Source: JACZWL01 sp046756445
GTDB taxonomy: Bacteria > Pseudomonadota > Gammaproteobacteria > Steroidobacterales > Woeseiaceae
NCBI GenBank assembly: GCA_046756445.1
Contig: JBHHWI010000022.1
Coordinates: 1-31,374, forward strand
Direction: 5' to 3'
DNA length: 31,374 nt
A model generated the notes under the pieces. That model was given only the letters and a program-made list of their open reading frames with translations, made no database searches and was not told the DNA's origin. The position numbers and the translations under genes were made by a program. This document shows, in pieces, positions 7,769 through 15,217 of the stretch. Position 1 is the stretch's first letter. Each line of letters opens with the position of its first letter.

Positions 7769-10700
7769 TTACGCTGTTGGTAATTTATCCAATTCACTTT
7801 CCTGATAGATCGGCCTATCTTCGGCGCCAAGAGGCATTTTACGGATGATTACGCCGTGATCACGTTCAGACGGACTGGTGCCCCAAAAGTTAATGTAATA
7901 TGAAAACTGGGCATACCCGCCAATCATCGTGTGTGGATTCATCAGGATTCTGGTTGTAGCGTTGTTGTTGCCGCCCCGCAGGCCTGAGCGCTTGTGTTTT
8001 TTGGCAAGAGGCGAAAAGGGAACATTCACATGCCGTTCTACCTGATGGTAGGTGATTGCCATATTTCTCGGTACCTGATGGCTTATTACCGCCCGTACCA
8101 CCTCAATCCCGTTTTCACAAAACATTTCCACCCAGTCGTTGTCTATCACCTCGATCTCAGTTGCATCATCGGGATTGAGCCAGACTGTTGGGCCTCCCCG
8201 CGACATGTGCATCATAGGCCAATGGTCTCTGAACGAGCTGTGTATCTGCCATTTGCCATGCGGTGTGATGAAGCGGAATACCTTGGATTTGGGACCGGCT
8301 TTGTCCATATTGATATCGCCAACCGCCACCATATCCAACGGCGGTTTGTTGGTTGGCAGCGCCTCTCCCAGTTCCCTGATACCCTGATGGTCATAGTAAA
8401 TCTCCTGCCGTCCTGAAAGGGTGTGCCAGGGCTTCAGCCGTTCCACATTCATTGTCCACGGGCCGAAGGTTCTCTGTTTTCCTTCTTTATCGTGCAGCAT
8501 GGCACTCCACTGTGGCGTGGTATGGATTCTTCTCGGCTGTGAAATGATGTCTTTGTAATGAACTTTCCTGCTCTTGACGACTTCGACCATATCGGCAAGG
8601 GGAAGTCCTACTTTCTCTTCCATTTCCTTGAAAAAGAGCCACGACAGCCGCCCGTTGAGTTCAGGAGAAATCTGAAGAATGACTTCGCAGAACTGTTCCG
8701 GCTTTTCAAAATGCACACGTCCGTCTTTTACATCCAGCGCTTCGTTGTGCTTGAGTTCTTCCTCGACGATAGGCGTCAGATCCGTGTACTGCCCTTTTGC
8801 GCCATAACCTTTGGGCTGGCTGACGAGCGGGCCGAGTGAAACCAGCTTGTCGTAAACCTTGGTGTAATCTCTTTCGACGATGGAGACACTTGGGAACGTC
8901 TTGCCCTGGACGGGTTCGGTATCGCCATTTCGCCAGTCCCTTACCTCTCCCAGTGGTTGAGCAAGCTGGCCGGGACTGTCCATCCACACGGCATTTAACA
9001 CGATGTCTTTTACGGGTTCAGGGAAATGTTTCTGTGCCAGTTGTGAAAACTTCTTGGCGATGATCTTGAACGCTTCCCAGTCGTGCTTGGCTTCCCACGG
9101 CGGCTGCGTTGCGGGCGTCAGAGGATGAACAAATGTGTGCATATCGCCAAAGGTCACATCGTATTTTTCGTACCAGAAGGCGGCCGGCAGAACCACGTCG
9201 GCATAGTTGGCGGTAGAGTCCATTCGTATGTTCAGGTTTACCAGAAAATCCAGTTTTCCGGTGACGGACTCGTCATGCCATTTTATTTCATTCACCAAGC
9301 CTCTTGCCGGCTCTTCGTCCCACATAACGTTGTTGTGTGTACCGAGCCAATGCTTGAGCGCCAATTCATGCCCCCGCATGCTGGTTCCTATGAGGTTTCC
9401 GCGATACACGGTAACCATTTTCAGGTGGTTCTCGGGAGCATCCACATCATTAATGGCAAAATTCAATTTGTCTTCCTTGAATTGCTTCACAATCCAATCT
9501 CTTACGTCGTCATCGGTTTGACAGCCCGCTTCGATGGCCTCTTTGTAGAGGTCCATCGGGTTCTTCTTGTCGATCTGAGGGAAGAACGGCAGCCATCCCA
9601 ATCTGACGGCAAGGGCGTTCATGTCGGCCGCGTGGTTGAAAGCGGGAAGCTTTTTGGCCCCCGTCGCCCACTGGGTGTCAAGAGACATGTTGTCGTATCG
9701 CCACTGACCCGTATGGAAATACCATAAAGAGGTGGAATTCATCAGCCGCGGGGGTCTTGCCCAGTCGAGGCCACCACTCATATTGACAAATGCAGCATTC
9801 AAACGAGTGTGCTGGGTGCCAACATAATGGTTGAAATTACCTCCGTTCACCCCGTTGCAGCCGCAAAGCGCGAGCATTACCGCCTCATTGCGGTAATACA
9901 GGGATGCACCGTGGTAAAAGTGCTGCAGTCCCGGACCTGTTATGAAAAGTGATTTTCCTTTTGTCTTTTCAGCATTCTCAGCAAATTCCCTTCCTATCTG
10001 AATAGCAAGGTCCCTGCCCACGCCCGTTTGCGACTCTTGCCAGGCCGGGGTATACGGCATCGGGTCGCTGTAGTCCTGAGGATAATCGCCATTCAGTCCT
10101 CTTGACACACCTGCCTGTGCCATCGTGAGGTCAAAGGCGGTGGTTACCAGTAATTCCTTACCATCCTTGGTTTTGATTTTCGTCGCCGGGACTTCACGCA
10201 ACAGTTCTCTTGCCTTCTGTCCTTTCCCTTTTGTCCTGCCGATATAGATACTGAAGGTATCGGTAAAGTCGCTGAACGAAACCATTACGTTTTGGTCATC
10301 AGCGCCGAGAAGCGTCAGGAGCGGGTCGAACTCTTCCTTGGTAACAGCGTTTTTCAGTTGAAGGTTCCAGTTACCGGTCGGTTTCTCCTCCCACCTGAAT
10401 CCGATGGAGCCGGTGGGAACGTGCAATTTCCCATCGCCGTCGGTCATGATCAGTTTCCATTCGGCGTTTTCTTCGTCAGCATAATCTGAAATATCAGACG
10501 CCCGCAGGAACCGCCCCATTTGATATTTGTCGCCATCTTTTTCCAGAACGACGAGGAAAGGCAGGTTGGTATATTGTTTTACGTAGTCGGTGAAGTAAGA
10601 CGTTTCCTTGTCAACATAGAACTCCTTCAGGATGACGTGGATACAGGCCATAAGGAAGGCGCCATCGCTTCCCGGTACGAGCGGCACCCATGTATCGGCA

Positions 10701-11527
10701 TACTTCGCCACATCCGAATAGTTGGGAGACAGCACCACTATTTTTGAGCCCCGGTACTTTGCTTCGGAAAGGAAATGGGCGTCGGCAGTGCGGGTTTGGT
10801 TGATATTCGAACCGGCAACGACCCAGTAAGTCCCTAGATACCAGTCGGAACTTTCGCAGTTTTCCGTTTGGTCACCAAACATGGAGGAAGAGACATGCGG
10901 AAGGTCGTGATACCACTCGTAATAGCTGCAGTATATGCCGCCCAGCAGGTTGTTATACCTGTGTCCTGAAATGAAACTGAGCAAGCTCATCGCAGGGATA
11001 GGCGAGAAGTTGGCCATGTGGTCGGGGCCATACTTTTTGATGGTGTAGATCTGGGCCGCCGCGACCAGTTCAGCCGACTCGTCCCAGCTGACCCTCTTCC
11101 AACCTGCTTTGCCTCTTGCGGATTTGTATTCTTTCGACCTCTCCTCGTCCTCAACGATGCTTGCATAGGCATCAACAGGGTCTTTGCCGTTTCTGAGTTC
11201 TTCTGTATAGAAATCCCACAGCACTTTGCGTACGTAAGGATACTTCGGCCTCAAAGGACTGTATGGATACCAGGAAGCGGTAACGCCTCTCTGGCAACCC
11301 CTGGGCTCAACGTTGGGAATGTCAGGATCAATCTGCGGATAATCCGTTTTTTGAAGTTCCCAGCATATAAGCCCGTCTTTTACGAAGACCTCCCAACTGC
11401 AAGCCATGGAACAGTTCACGCCATGACCCGTTCGCACGCTGTAGTCGTAGTTCCATCTTTTTCTGTAAAAGTCCTCCCACGAACGAGAGTCCTCGCTTAC
11501 GCTAAACCATTTGCTGCCGTTTTTCAT
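7769..11527 (-). CDS. narG: Respiratory nitrate reductase alpha subunit NarG (molybdopterin)
   Basis: This 1252-residue catalytic subunit holds the Mo-bis-MGD cofactor and reduces nitrate to nitrite with electrons from NarH. The FS0 [4Fe-4S] ligands are H35, C39, C43 and C78, in the order seen in E. coli (His, Cys, Cys, Cys). D208 in WYHDLP aligns with the Mo-ligand Asp222 of E. coli. There is no twin-arginine signal, so the active site should face the cytoplasm. The nearby stretch GDQTENCESSDWY (218-230) departs from E. coli GEQTDVPESADWY. The cytochrome c gene ends 33 bases before its ATG. NarG and the cytoplasm-facing NxrA of nitrite oxidisers are homologous; this gene could belong to either and needs a tree to decide. 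Confidence 0.95.
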   Translation of the reverse strand: MKNGSKWFSVSEDSRSWEDFYRKRWNYDYSVRTGHGVNCSMACSWEVFVKDGLICWELQKTDYPQIDPDIPNVEPRGCQRGVTASWYPYSPLRPKYPYVRKVLWDFYTEELRNGKDPVDAYASIVEDEERSKEYKSARGKAGWKRVSWDESAELVAAAQIYTIKKYGPDHMANFSPIPAMSLLSFISGHRYNNLLGGIYCSYYEWYHDLPHVSSSMFGDQTENCESSDWYLGTYWVVAGSNINQTRTADAHFLSEAKYRGSKIVVLSPNYSDVAKYADTWVPLVPGSDGAFLMACIHVILKEFYVDKETSYFTDYVKQYTNLPFLVVLEKDGDKYQMGRFLRASDISDYADEENAEWKLIMTDGDGKLHVPTGSIGFRWEEKPTGNWNLQLKNAVTKEEFDPLLTLLGADDQNVMVSFSDFTDTFSIYIGRTKGKGQKARELLREVPATKIKTKDGKELLVTTAFDLTMAQAGVSRGLNGDYPQDYSDPMPYTPAWQESQTGVGRDLAIQIGREFAENAEKTKGKSLFITGPGLQHFYHGASLYYRNEAVMLALCGCNGVNGGNFNHYVGTQHTRLNAAFVNMSGGLDWARPPRLMNSTSLWYFHTGQWRYDNMSLDTQWATGAKKLPAFNHAADMNALAVRLGWLPFFPQIDKKNPMDLYKEAIEAGCQTDDDVRDWIVKQFKEDKLNFAINDVDAPENHLKMVTVYRGNLIGTSMRGHELALKHWLGTHNNVMWDEEPARGLVNEIKWHDESVTGKLDFLVNLNIRMDSTANYADVVLPAAFWYEKYDVTFGDMHTFVHPLTPATQPPWEAKHDWEAFKIIAKKFSQLAQKHFPEPVKDIVLNAVWMDSPGQLAQPLGEVRDWRNGDTEPVQGKTFPSVSIVERDYTKVYDKLVSLGPLVSQPKGYGAKGQYTDLTPIVEEELKHNEALDVKDGRVHFEKPEQFCEVILQISPELNGRLSWLFFKEMEEKVGLPLADMVEVVKSRKVHYKDIISQPRRIHTTPQWSAMLHDKEGKQRTFGPWTMNVERLKPWHTLSGRQEIYYDHQGIRELGEALPTNKPPLDMVAVGDINMDKAGPKSKVFRFITPHGKWQIHSSFRDHWPMMHMSRGGPTVWLNPDDATEIEVIDNDWVEMFCENGIEVVRAVISHQVPRNMAITYHQVERHVNVPFSPLAKKHKRSGLRGGNNNATTRILMNPHTMIGGYAQFSYYINFWGTSPSERDHGVIIRKMPLGAEDRPIYQESELDKLPTA

Positions 11528-11560
11528 GATATGTCTTTTCGGTTTAATTGGTGTGTGAAA

Positions 11561-12055
11561 TCAGCTAACGTTCACGTCTTTGGTTCCGACTCTGAGTCCT
11601 ATCAAAGTGAGGCCGATCAACACGAGTATGCTTACGAGTACAGTAGGCATATATTGAGAAGGAAGGCCGCTTGCCACAATCGCTTGTTGTTCGGTGCTCT
11701 TCATATACTCGATTACCGCTTCCACTTCTGCATCACTGAGTCCGAGCGGCACCATCGGCACATTGTTCGATTCCTGCAAGAGTTGAACCGCAATCGGGTC
11801 ATTTTCGGCAAGCAACCTGTCGGGCTCTTTGATTTGCCGTTTCAGCCAGCCTTCTTCCCTGCGCAGGGTTACGCCCGCCAGATCAGGCCCCACCAATTTT
11901 CCCTTACCGATGGTGTGGCAAGCTGTGCACTTACTTTGGAAAACTTGTTGGCCAGTCTCCTCCGCCTCACCGTGATTGGCTGGCCCCAGCCAAATGACAA
12001 TCATAAGAATCCCCAATGTTGGGACCCGCCATCTCTTTGAAGACCCGGTAATCAT
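11561..12055 (-). CDS. Membrane-anchored monoheme cytochrome c of the nar operon
   Basis: This is a class I c-type cytochrome of 164 residues. An N-terminal hydrophobic signal (about 10-25) is followed by the heme site C43-x2-C46-H47. M101 in VPMVPLG is the likely axial ligand. A C-terminal hydrophobic helix (about 134-155) should anchor it with the heme in the periplasm. I chose ATG 12055 over an in-frame TTG at 12064; an AGGTTGG site stands 4-10 bases before the ATG. It lies 33 bases upstream of narG in the same direction. Its likely role is electron exchange with the NarI side of the complex, but the partner is not shown by the sequence. A cytochrome c gene beside narG is known in Thermus (narC) and in Nitrobacter nxr clusters. 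Confidence 0.85.
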   Translation of the reverse strand: MITGSSKRWRVPTLGILMIVIWLGPANHGEAEETGQQVFQSKCTACHTIGKGKLVGPDLAGVTLRREEGWLKRQIKEPDRLLAENDPIAVQLLQESNNVPMVPLGLSDAEVEAVIEYMKSTEQQAIVASGLPSQYMPTVLVSILVLIGLTLIGLRVGTKDVNVS

Positions 12056-12167
12056 TTTTGCCAACCTGTCAAGTTTAGGGTTCCTGCACGTCCAACATCG
12101 GATCGGCCAGTTTCCTGGTGATTAACGCTCGTGTCGGTTGTTCTATGCCGTGCATTCGTATCTCCGA

Positions 12168-12425
12168 CTAGTCTTTCTGCTTCATGTTTGAGGCTGTGAC
12201 TGCCGCTGATCTTTTTACATCCTTGAGCGGTTGCGCAGTCAATGGAGGCCCAGTCATCCCACTCACCCGGCCGAGGAAGTCCCGCAATTCCATGAGGTTC
12301 TGAAAATGCTCCTCCTCTTCGCCCTGAACATGCCGGATGTGTCCGCGCCACGTTGTATCCCCGTTATCGCCAGGCTCCAACCAGATACGCGCGACGAAGG
12401 AGTCCTTACTATGTTCTCCGGCCAT
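12168..12425 (-). CDS. Small conserved-looking protein leading the nar operon
   Basis: I do not recognise a named function. The 85-residue product has a compact N-terminal part: VARIWLEPGD near 11-20, WRGHIRHV near 26-33, then an acidic run and FQNLMELRDFLGRV near 41-54. The pattern of RIW, WRG-x-I-x-HV, GE and a final amphipathic helix resembles a small domain often found as a standalone protein, which supports a real gene. The C-terminal 30 residues are polar and probably disordered. ATG 12425 has an AGGAG about 10 bases upstream and follows a promoter-like element at 12473-12506. The gene stops 112 bases before the cytochrome c, so it is probably the first gene of the nar transcript. Confidence 0.65.
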   Translation of the reverse strand: MAGEHSKDSFVARIWLEPGDNGDTTWRGHIRHVQGEEEEHFQNLMELRDFLGRVSGMTGPPLTAQPLKDVKRSAAVTASNMKQKD

Positions 12426-12472
12426 GGCGCGCCTGCTCCTGACTTGTCCTCCGAACAATAAGCATGACGGTG

Positions 12473-12506
12473 TATATAGCATGCGCCGGTGACACTCCGG
12501 TGACAC
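12473..12506 (-). promoter_or_regulatory. Candidate SARP-type operator and promoter of the nar operon
   Basis: On the minus strand two exact copies of GTGTCACCGG occupy 12506-12497 and 12495-12486, a period of exactly 11 bp. About 7 bases later is a -10-like TATATA (12478-12473). Direct repeats with an 11-bp period, the last about 8 bp before the -10, are the known signature of binding by OmpR-type SARP activators. The adjacent gene encodes a protein with that domain set. Predicted transcription would begin about 40 bases before the small-protein ATG. No FNR-type TTGAT-N4-ATCAA site was seen here. Confidence 0.55.
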
Positions 12507-12681
12507 AGGGTCGCGCGCGCCCTGACAGGATCCGGGGAGCTTGTCGCAGTTTGGCTGATGGGCGGGCCGGGATCAGTGAGAAACGGCACAGAGAAGAATT
12601 GCTGGCCCGGCTGTGATCGGGCTGGCGGCATCACTACGCCAGGTTGGCGGTGTGGCGTGACTGAAAGTTCTGCGCCCGGTG

Positions 12682-13872
12682 TCAGTAGCGGCCTTGCCGA
12701 CTGACCTGGGCGCTATCTCCCCCCTCGAGAATTTGTCGGTAAATGCGCTGAGTCTCGGGCAGGGGCTCCGCGCCAAACTCCCTGGCCAGAATCTCCTGAC
12801 AATGGCGGTACTGGACCAGCGCCAAATCGGGGCGACCGTACTTCACCAAGTACTCCATCAGCAAACAATGGAAACTCTCCCGGCAGGGATCGAAGACCAG
12901 GGCCTTGCGATAAACCTGTACCACTTCAGCATACTGGCCTAACTCTGCGTGGCATTCTGCCGTCCTGGCCAGCGTCTCCAGATAAAGTTCATGAAGCCGC
13001 TCCCGCTCTTCGGCGCACCAGTCGGCGAAAGTCTCTTCCTCCAGGTAATCTCCCCGATACAGACGTTGGGCCGCGACATAGCGGTCCAAGGCATCGCCCC
13101 ACTGCGCCTGGTCTTGCAGCGAACGTCCCTCGGTGACCAGTCGCTCAAAGACATCCACATCCACCCACACGGCATCGCGCCTTAGCACGTAGGACTTGCC
13201 GACCGTTTTCACTACCTCATCGCTCATACCGTTGCCGCGCAGTTCGCGCCGCAGATAATACATGGTCACTTTGAGCCGCCCCCATCCCCGGCTTGCGTCT
13301 ACATCCGGCCACAGGCAATCGAGCAGACGCTCGCGATGCACGGGGCGGTCGAGTTGGGTGATCAGGTATTTCAACAGTGTCACAGCCTTTTTGCGCTTCC
13401 ACTTACCCATGTCGATGCTGCGTCCGGCCATCACGACACCGAAACCACCGAGAGTAAATATCTGCAGCGTACGATGCTGTGGTACGGGAGTTGCGTTCGC
13501 CCCGTCATGGATGAAAACGACGGCCATCACATTGTCGGCGTACACACGGCGAGTCTCTTCCGACAGGGCGACTGAGGCCATACTGGCGGGAACGTATTCG
13601 CCGTCGCGGTGTCGCAGGCGGCAGCCGGGCACGCCGTAAGGCCGGCATTCTCGAAAACACTGTAAGACATCACATTCGGCGTGGCACAGAGGCTCGCCAC
13701 CCGGCAGGGTGGCCTGCAGCACATCGCCACACTGCCTGCCAATTGCCTCTGATGGGGTGTAGCCGAGCAAACGTTGCGCCGAAACGTTCCAAGCCACGAT
13801 CTTGCCTTCAGCGTCGATAGCGAAGGCTGCGTCGGAGGCGAATTCAGCCAGATCAGAGGCATGAGCAATCAT
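12682..13872 (-). CDS. PAS - OmpR-like wHTH - BTAD (SARP-like) transcriptional regulator
   Basis: The 396-residue protein has three parts. Residues ~5-122 form a PAS sensor domain. Residues ~136-235 form an OmpR-type winged helix, starting LQIFTLGGFGV and containing the basic stretch KWKRKKAVTLLKYL. Residues ~236-382 form a bacterial transcriptional activation domain of TPR-like helices. Five cysteines cluster within the PAS domain at C63, C67, C72, C76 and C84, which could hold a metal or Fe-S cluster or act as a thiol switch. There is no histidine-kinase or receiver domain, so sensing and DNA binding are in one chain. The ATG has AGGCAAG directly upstream. It is transcribed toward the nar operon, with 256 bases before the small first gene, where a matching operator candidate lies. 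Control of nitrate respiration is inferred from position. Confidence 0.85.
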   Translation of the reverse strand: MIAHASDLAEFASDAAFAIDAEGKIVAWNVSAQRLLGYTPSEAIGRQCGDVLQATLPGGEPLCHAECDVLQCFRECRPYGVPGCRLRHRDGEYVPASMASVALSEETRRVYADNVMAVVFIHDGANATPVPQHRTLQIFTLGGFGVVMAGRSIDMGKWKRKKAVTLLKYLITQLDRPVHRERLLDCLWPDVDASRGWGRLKVTMYYLRRELRGNGMSDEVVKTVGKSYVLRRDAVWVDVDVFERLVTEGRSLQDQAQWGDALDRYVAAQRLYRGDYLEEETFADWCAEERERLHELYLETLARTAECHAELGQYAEVVQVYRKALVFDPCRESFHCLLMEYLVKYGRPDLALVQYRHCQEILAREFGAEPLPETQRIYRQILEGGDSAQVSRQGRY

Positions 13873-14497
13873 CTTGCCTGATCCTCAGTAATCAGCCTTT
13901 CACGAATAGTCACTGTATTCCAAGTTGGGCTTTATGTCGACAATACCCCGTGGTCCCTTCAGAAATATCGACATAATTGATTTTGTTACTTGTTTCGATC
14001 AATCGAGCCAGCATAAATCGATGTTCAAGTGCCTCAATATGCACGCCATAATTTGAAGTAAGAAGCCATCTCTCCTTGAACAAGGACTCTCCTGATCGAG
14101 GGTCAATTCAGTCACGCGTTCAGGGTTTAACTGGGGGAGGTTCGTGGACTTCATTACCAACACATGCGAAAAGCGGCCTGAAGCCGAATATTCGATTTTT
14201 CAAGACGGACACCCAACTGTTCCCCGCAATTCGAACGGTATTCCACACAACATAACGATCTTCTGGCCCACGTTCGTGTGTAAGTGTATGATTGCGCGCG
14301 GCCTCCGAGGGAGTTTGGTAGAGCACTGTCCCAGACGGACAGCGCTCTAGCCAAGGTGCTCGGACTGCGGAAAATTCTTTATTAGACAAGGTCTTTTCGT
14401 GTTAGCCTGCGATTGCCGAGGTGCAACTTCTGATCGTATTCCCGAGCGATCAGTTTCTGGAAGCGTCACTTAAGTTATTAAAATTGATCATTTTTTT
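13873..14497. other. Gene-poor stretch before tRNA-Pro
   Basis: These 625 bases contain no convincing gene. The longest frame, 89 codons on the minus strand at 14120-14389, has no recognisable domain and spans a hairpin, so I do not call it. The 60 bases before the tRNA are AT-rich and may hold its promoter. A tRNA-like hairpin is listed separately. Confidence 0.5.
14316..14349 (+). repeat. tRNA-Pro fragment within a hairpin
   Basis: TGGTAGAGCACTGTC at 14316-14330 is identical to 14515-14529 in the tRNA-Pro gene, covering the D arm to the anticodon stem. The fragment also forms a hairpin: 14319-14331 pairs with 14337-14349 with a single mismatch and a 5-base loop. The CTGTC/GACAG part mimics an anticodon stem with a 7-base loop, but there is no matching D-stem 5' half or T arm. 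It may be a degenerate tRNA remnant or a trace of an integration event. No T-run follows, so it is not an ordinary terminator. Confidence 0.45.
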
Positions 14498-14574
14498 CGG
14501 GGTGTAGCTCAGCCTGGTAGAGCACTGTCTTCGGGAGGCAGGGGCCGCCGGTTCAAATCCGGCCACCCCGACCA
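14498..14574 (+). tRNA. tRNA-Pro (anticodon CGG)
   Basis: The 77-base cloverleaf is complete. The acceptor CGGGGTG pairs with CACCCCG. The D-stem is GCTC/GAGC. The anticodon stem is CTGTC/GGCAG, with loop TTCGGGA giving anticodon CGG. The T-stem GCCGG/CCGGC encloses TTCAAAT. The gene ends with discriminator A and an encoded CCA. It reads CCG codons, which are frequent in high-GC genomes. The convergent Doc-like gene ends only 4 bases beyond it. Confidence 0.96.
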
Positions 14575-14578
14575 TCTA

Positions 14579-14989
14579 CTACTTTGTTTTCCTAAGCGAC
14601 TGCCTGATCCAGCGCAGGAGCTTGTCGTAACGACTGTGGCCGCTCTCCAGAATTCCTATGATGAAGTCGTAAGCAGCGGCAGGTTCGACCGATAACTTCC
14701 AACCGTTCAGGCGCAAGAAAGTGTCCGTCACAGGAAATGCCACCCGTTTGTTTTCATCTACAAAGGCGTGGCTCAAGAGTAGCGACTCGAACAATGCCGC
14801 AGTCATTTCCGGAATGTCCCTGTAGTAGCCGGTTTGTGGTCGAAAAAGTGCGCTCTCAAGAAGACCCTTGCCCCGAATGCCCGGGCTTCCGCCAAAGCGT
14901 TCGATCAATCGTTCCTGGATGGCTGTAGCTTCTTCAACGGATAGGAATTGGATGCCGTCATTCTGCAGGGCGCCTGCCTGACTCTTCAT
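14579..14989 (-). CDS. Doc/Fic-family toxin (death-on-curing type)
   Basis: This is a 136-residue Doc-type Fic-fold protein. The active-site loop HAFVDENKR (74-82) keeps the family's H, F, D/E, N, K and R, although E79 stands where glycine is usual. The following FLRLNGWKL is typical of the family. Doc of phage P1 phosphorylates EF-Tu; other Fic proteins AMPylate targets, so the exact activity here is open. I chose the ATG at 14989, which overlaps the antitoxin gene by 32 bases. A longer frame to 15058 would extend it with residues unlike the family. The overlap and order (antitoxin first) fit a type II toxin-antitoxin operon. Confidence 0.85.
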   Translation of the reverse strand: MKSQAGALQNDGIQFLSVEEATAIQERLIERFGGSPGIRGKGLLESALFRPQTGYYRDIPEMTAALFESLLLSHAFVDENKRVAFPVTDTFLRLNGWKLSVEPAAAYDFIIGILESGHSRYDKLLRWIRQSLRKTK

Positions 14990-15170
14990 TCTCGGCCATC
15001 GAATCTTCAAGATGATCGAGCACAACGGGACGCAAACGTCTTTTGCGCACGAAGTCACGAATCGCTTCAGTCAGTAGCCCGGAGATGCTCTGATGCGACT
15101 CTCTCGCAAGTTCCTGCAACTCGCGCCACTCGGCTTGCTCAACTTTTGAACTGATCTTGATGGAAGCCAT
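14958..15170 (-). CDS. Ribbon-helix-helix antitoxin partner of the Doc-like toxin
   Basis: The 70-residue protein starts with a short beta-strand (ASIKISSKV) followed by two predicted helices (EWRELQELARES, SISGLLTEAIRDFVRKRR), the layout of CopG/Arc-type DNA-binding proteins. The C-terminal tail (about 50-70) is acidic and could wrap the toxin. P1 Doc is usually paired with a Phd-fold antitoxin; an RHH partner is a recognised alternative. It probably also represses its own operon. Confidence 0.75.
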   Translation of the reverse strand: MASIKISSKVEQAEWRELQELARESHQSISGLLTEAIRDFVRKRRLRPVVLDHLEDSMAENEESGRRPAE

Positions 15171-15217
15171 TGGCGGACGACGAGTCGGTTGCTCGGCTCG
15201 GTCCGTGCCCAGGCTCG

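Noticed and set aside
10838..10876. Apparent loss of the molybdenum-ligand aspartate of NarG (Glu in QTENCES against Asp in E. coli QTDVPES)
   Set aside because: Counting the E. coli sequence shows Asp222 lies in WYCDLPP, upstream of this segment; the matching D208 is conserved here.
11018..12040. A 340-codon plus-strand frame opposite narG and the cytochrome c gene
   Set aside because: It overlaps two clear genes in antisense and has no recognisable domain.
12056..12167. FNR/NNR-type binding site before the cytochrome c gene
   Set aside because: No TTGAT-N4-ATCAA or close variant was found in this interval.
13981..14006. TTGAT and ATCAA half sites upstream of the regulator
   Set aside because: They are about 16 bases apart instead of 4, so they do not form an FNR site.
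14120..14389. An 89-codon minus-strand frame before the tRNA
   Set aside because: No start signal or domain is visible, and the frame runs across the tRNA-like hairpin. It could be a real small gene, but the evidence is too thin.
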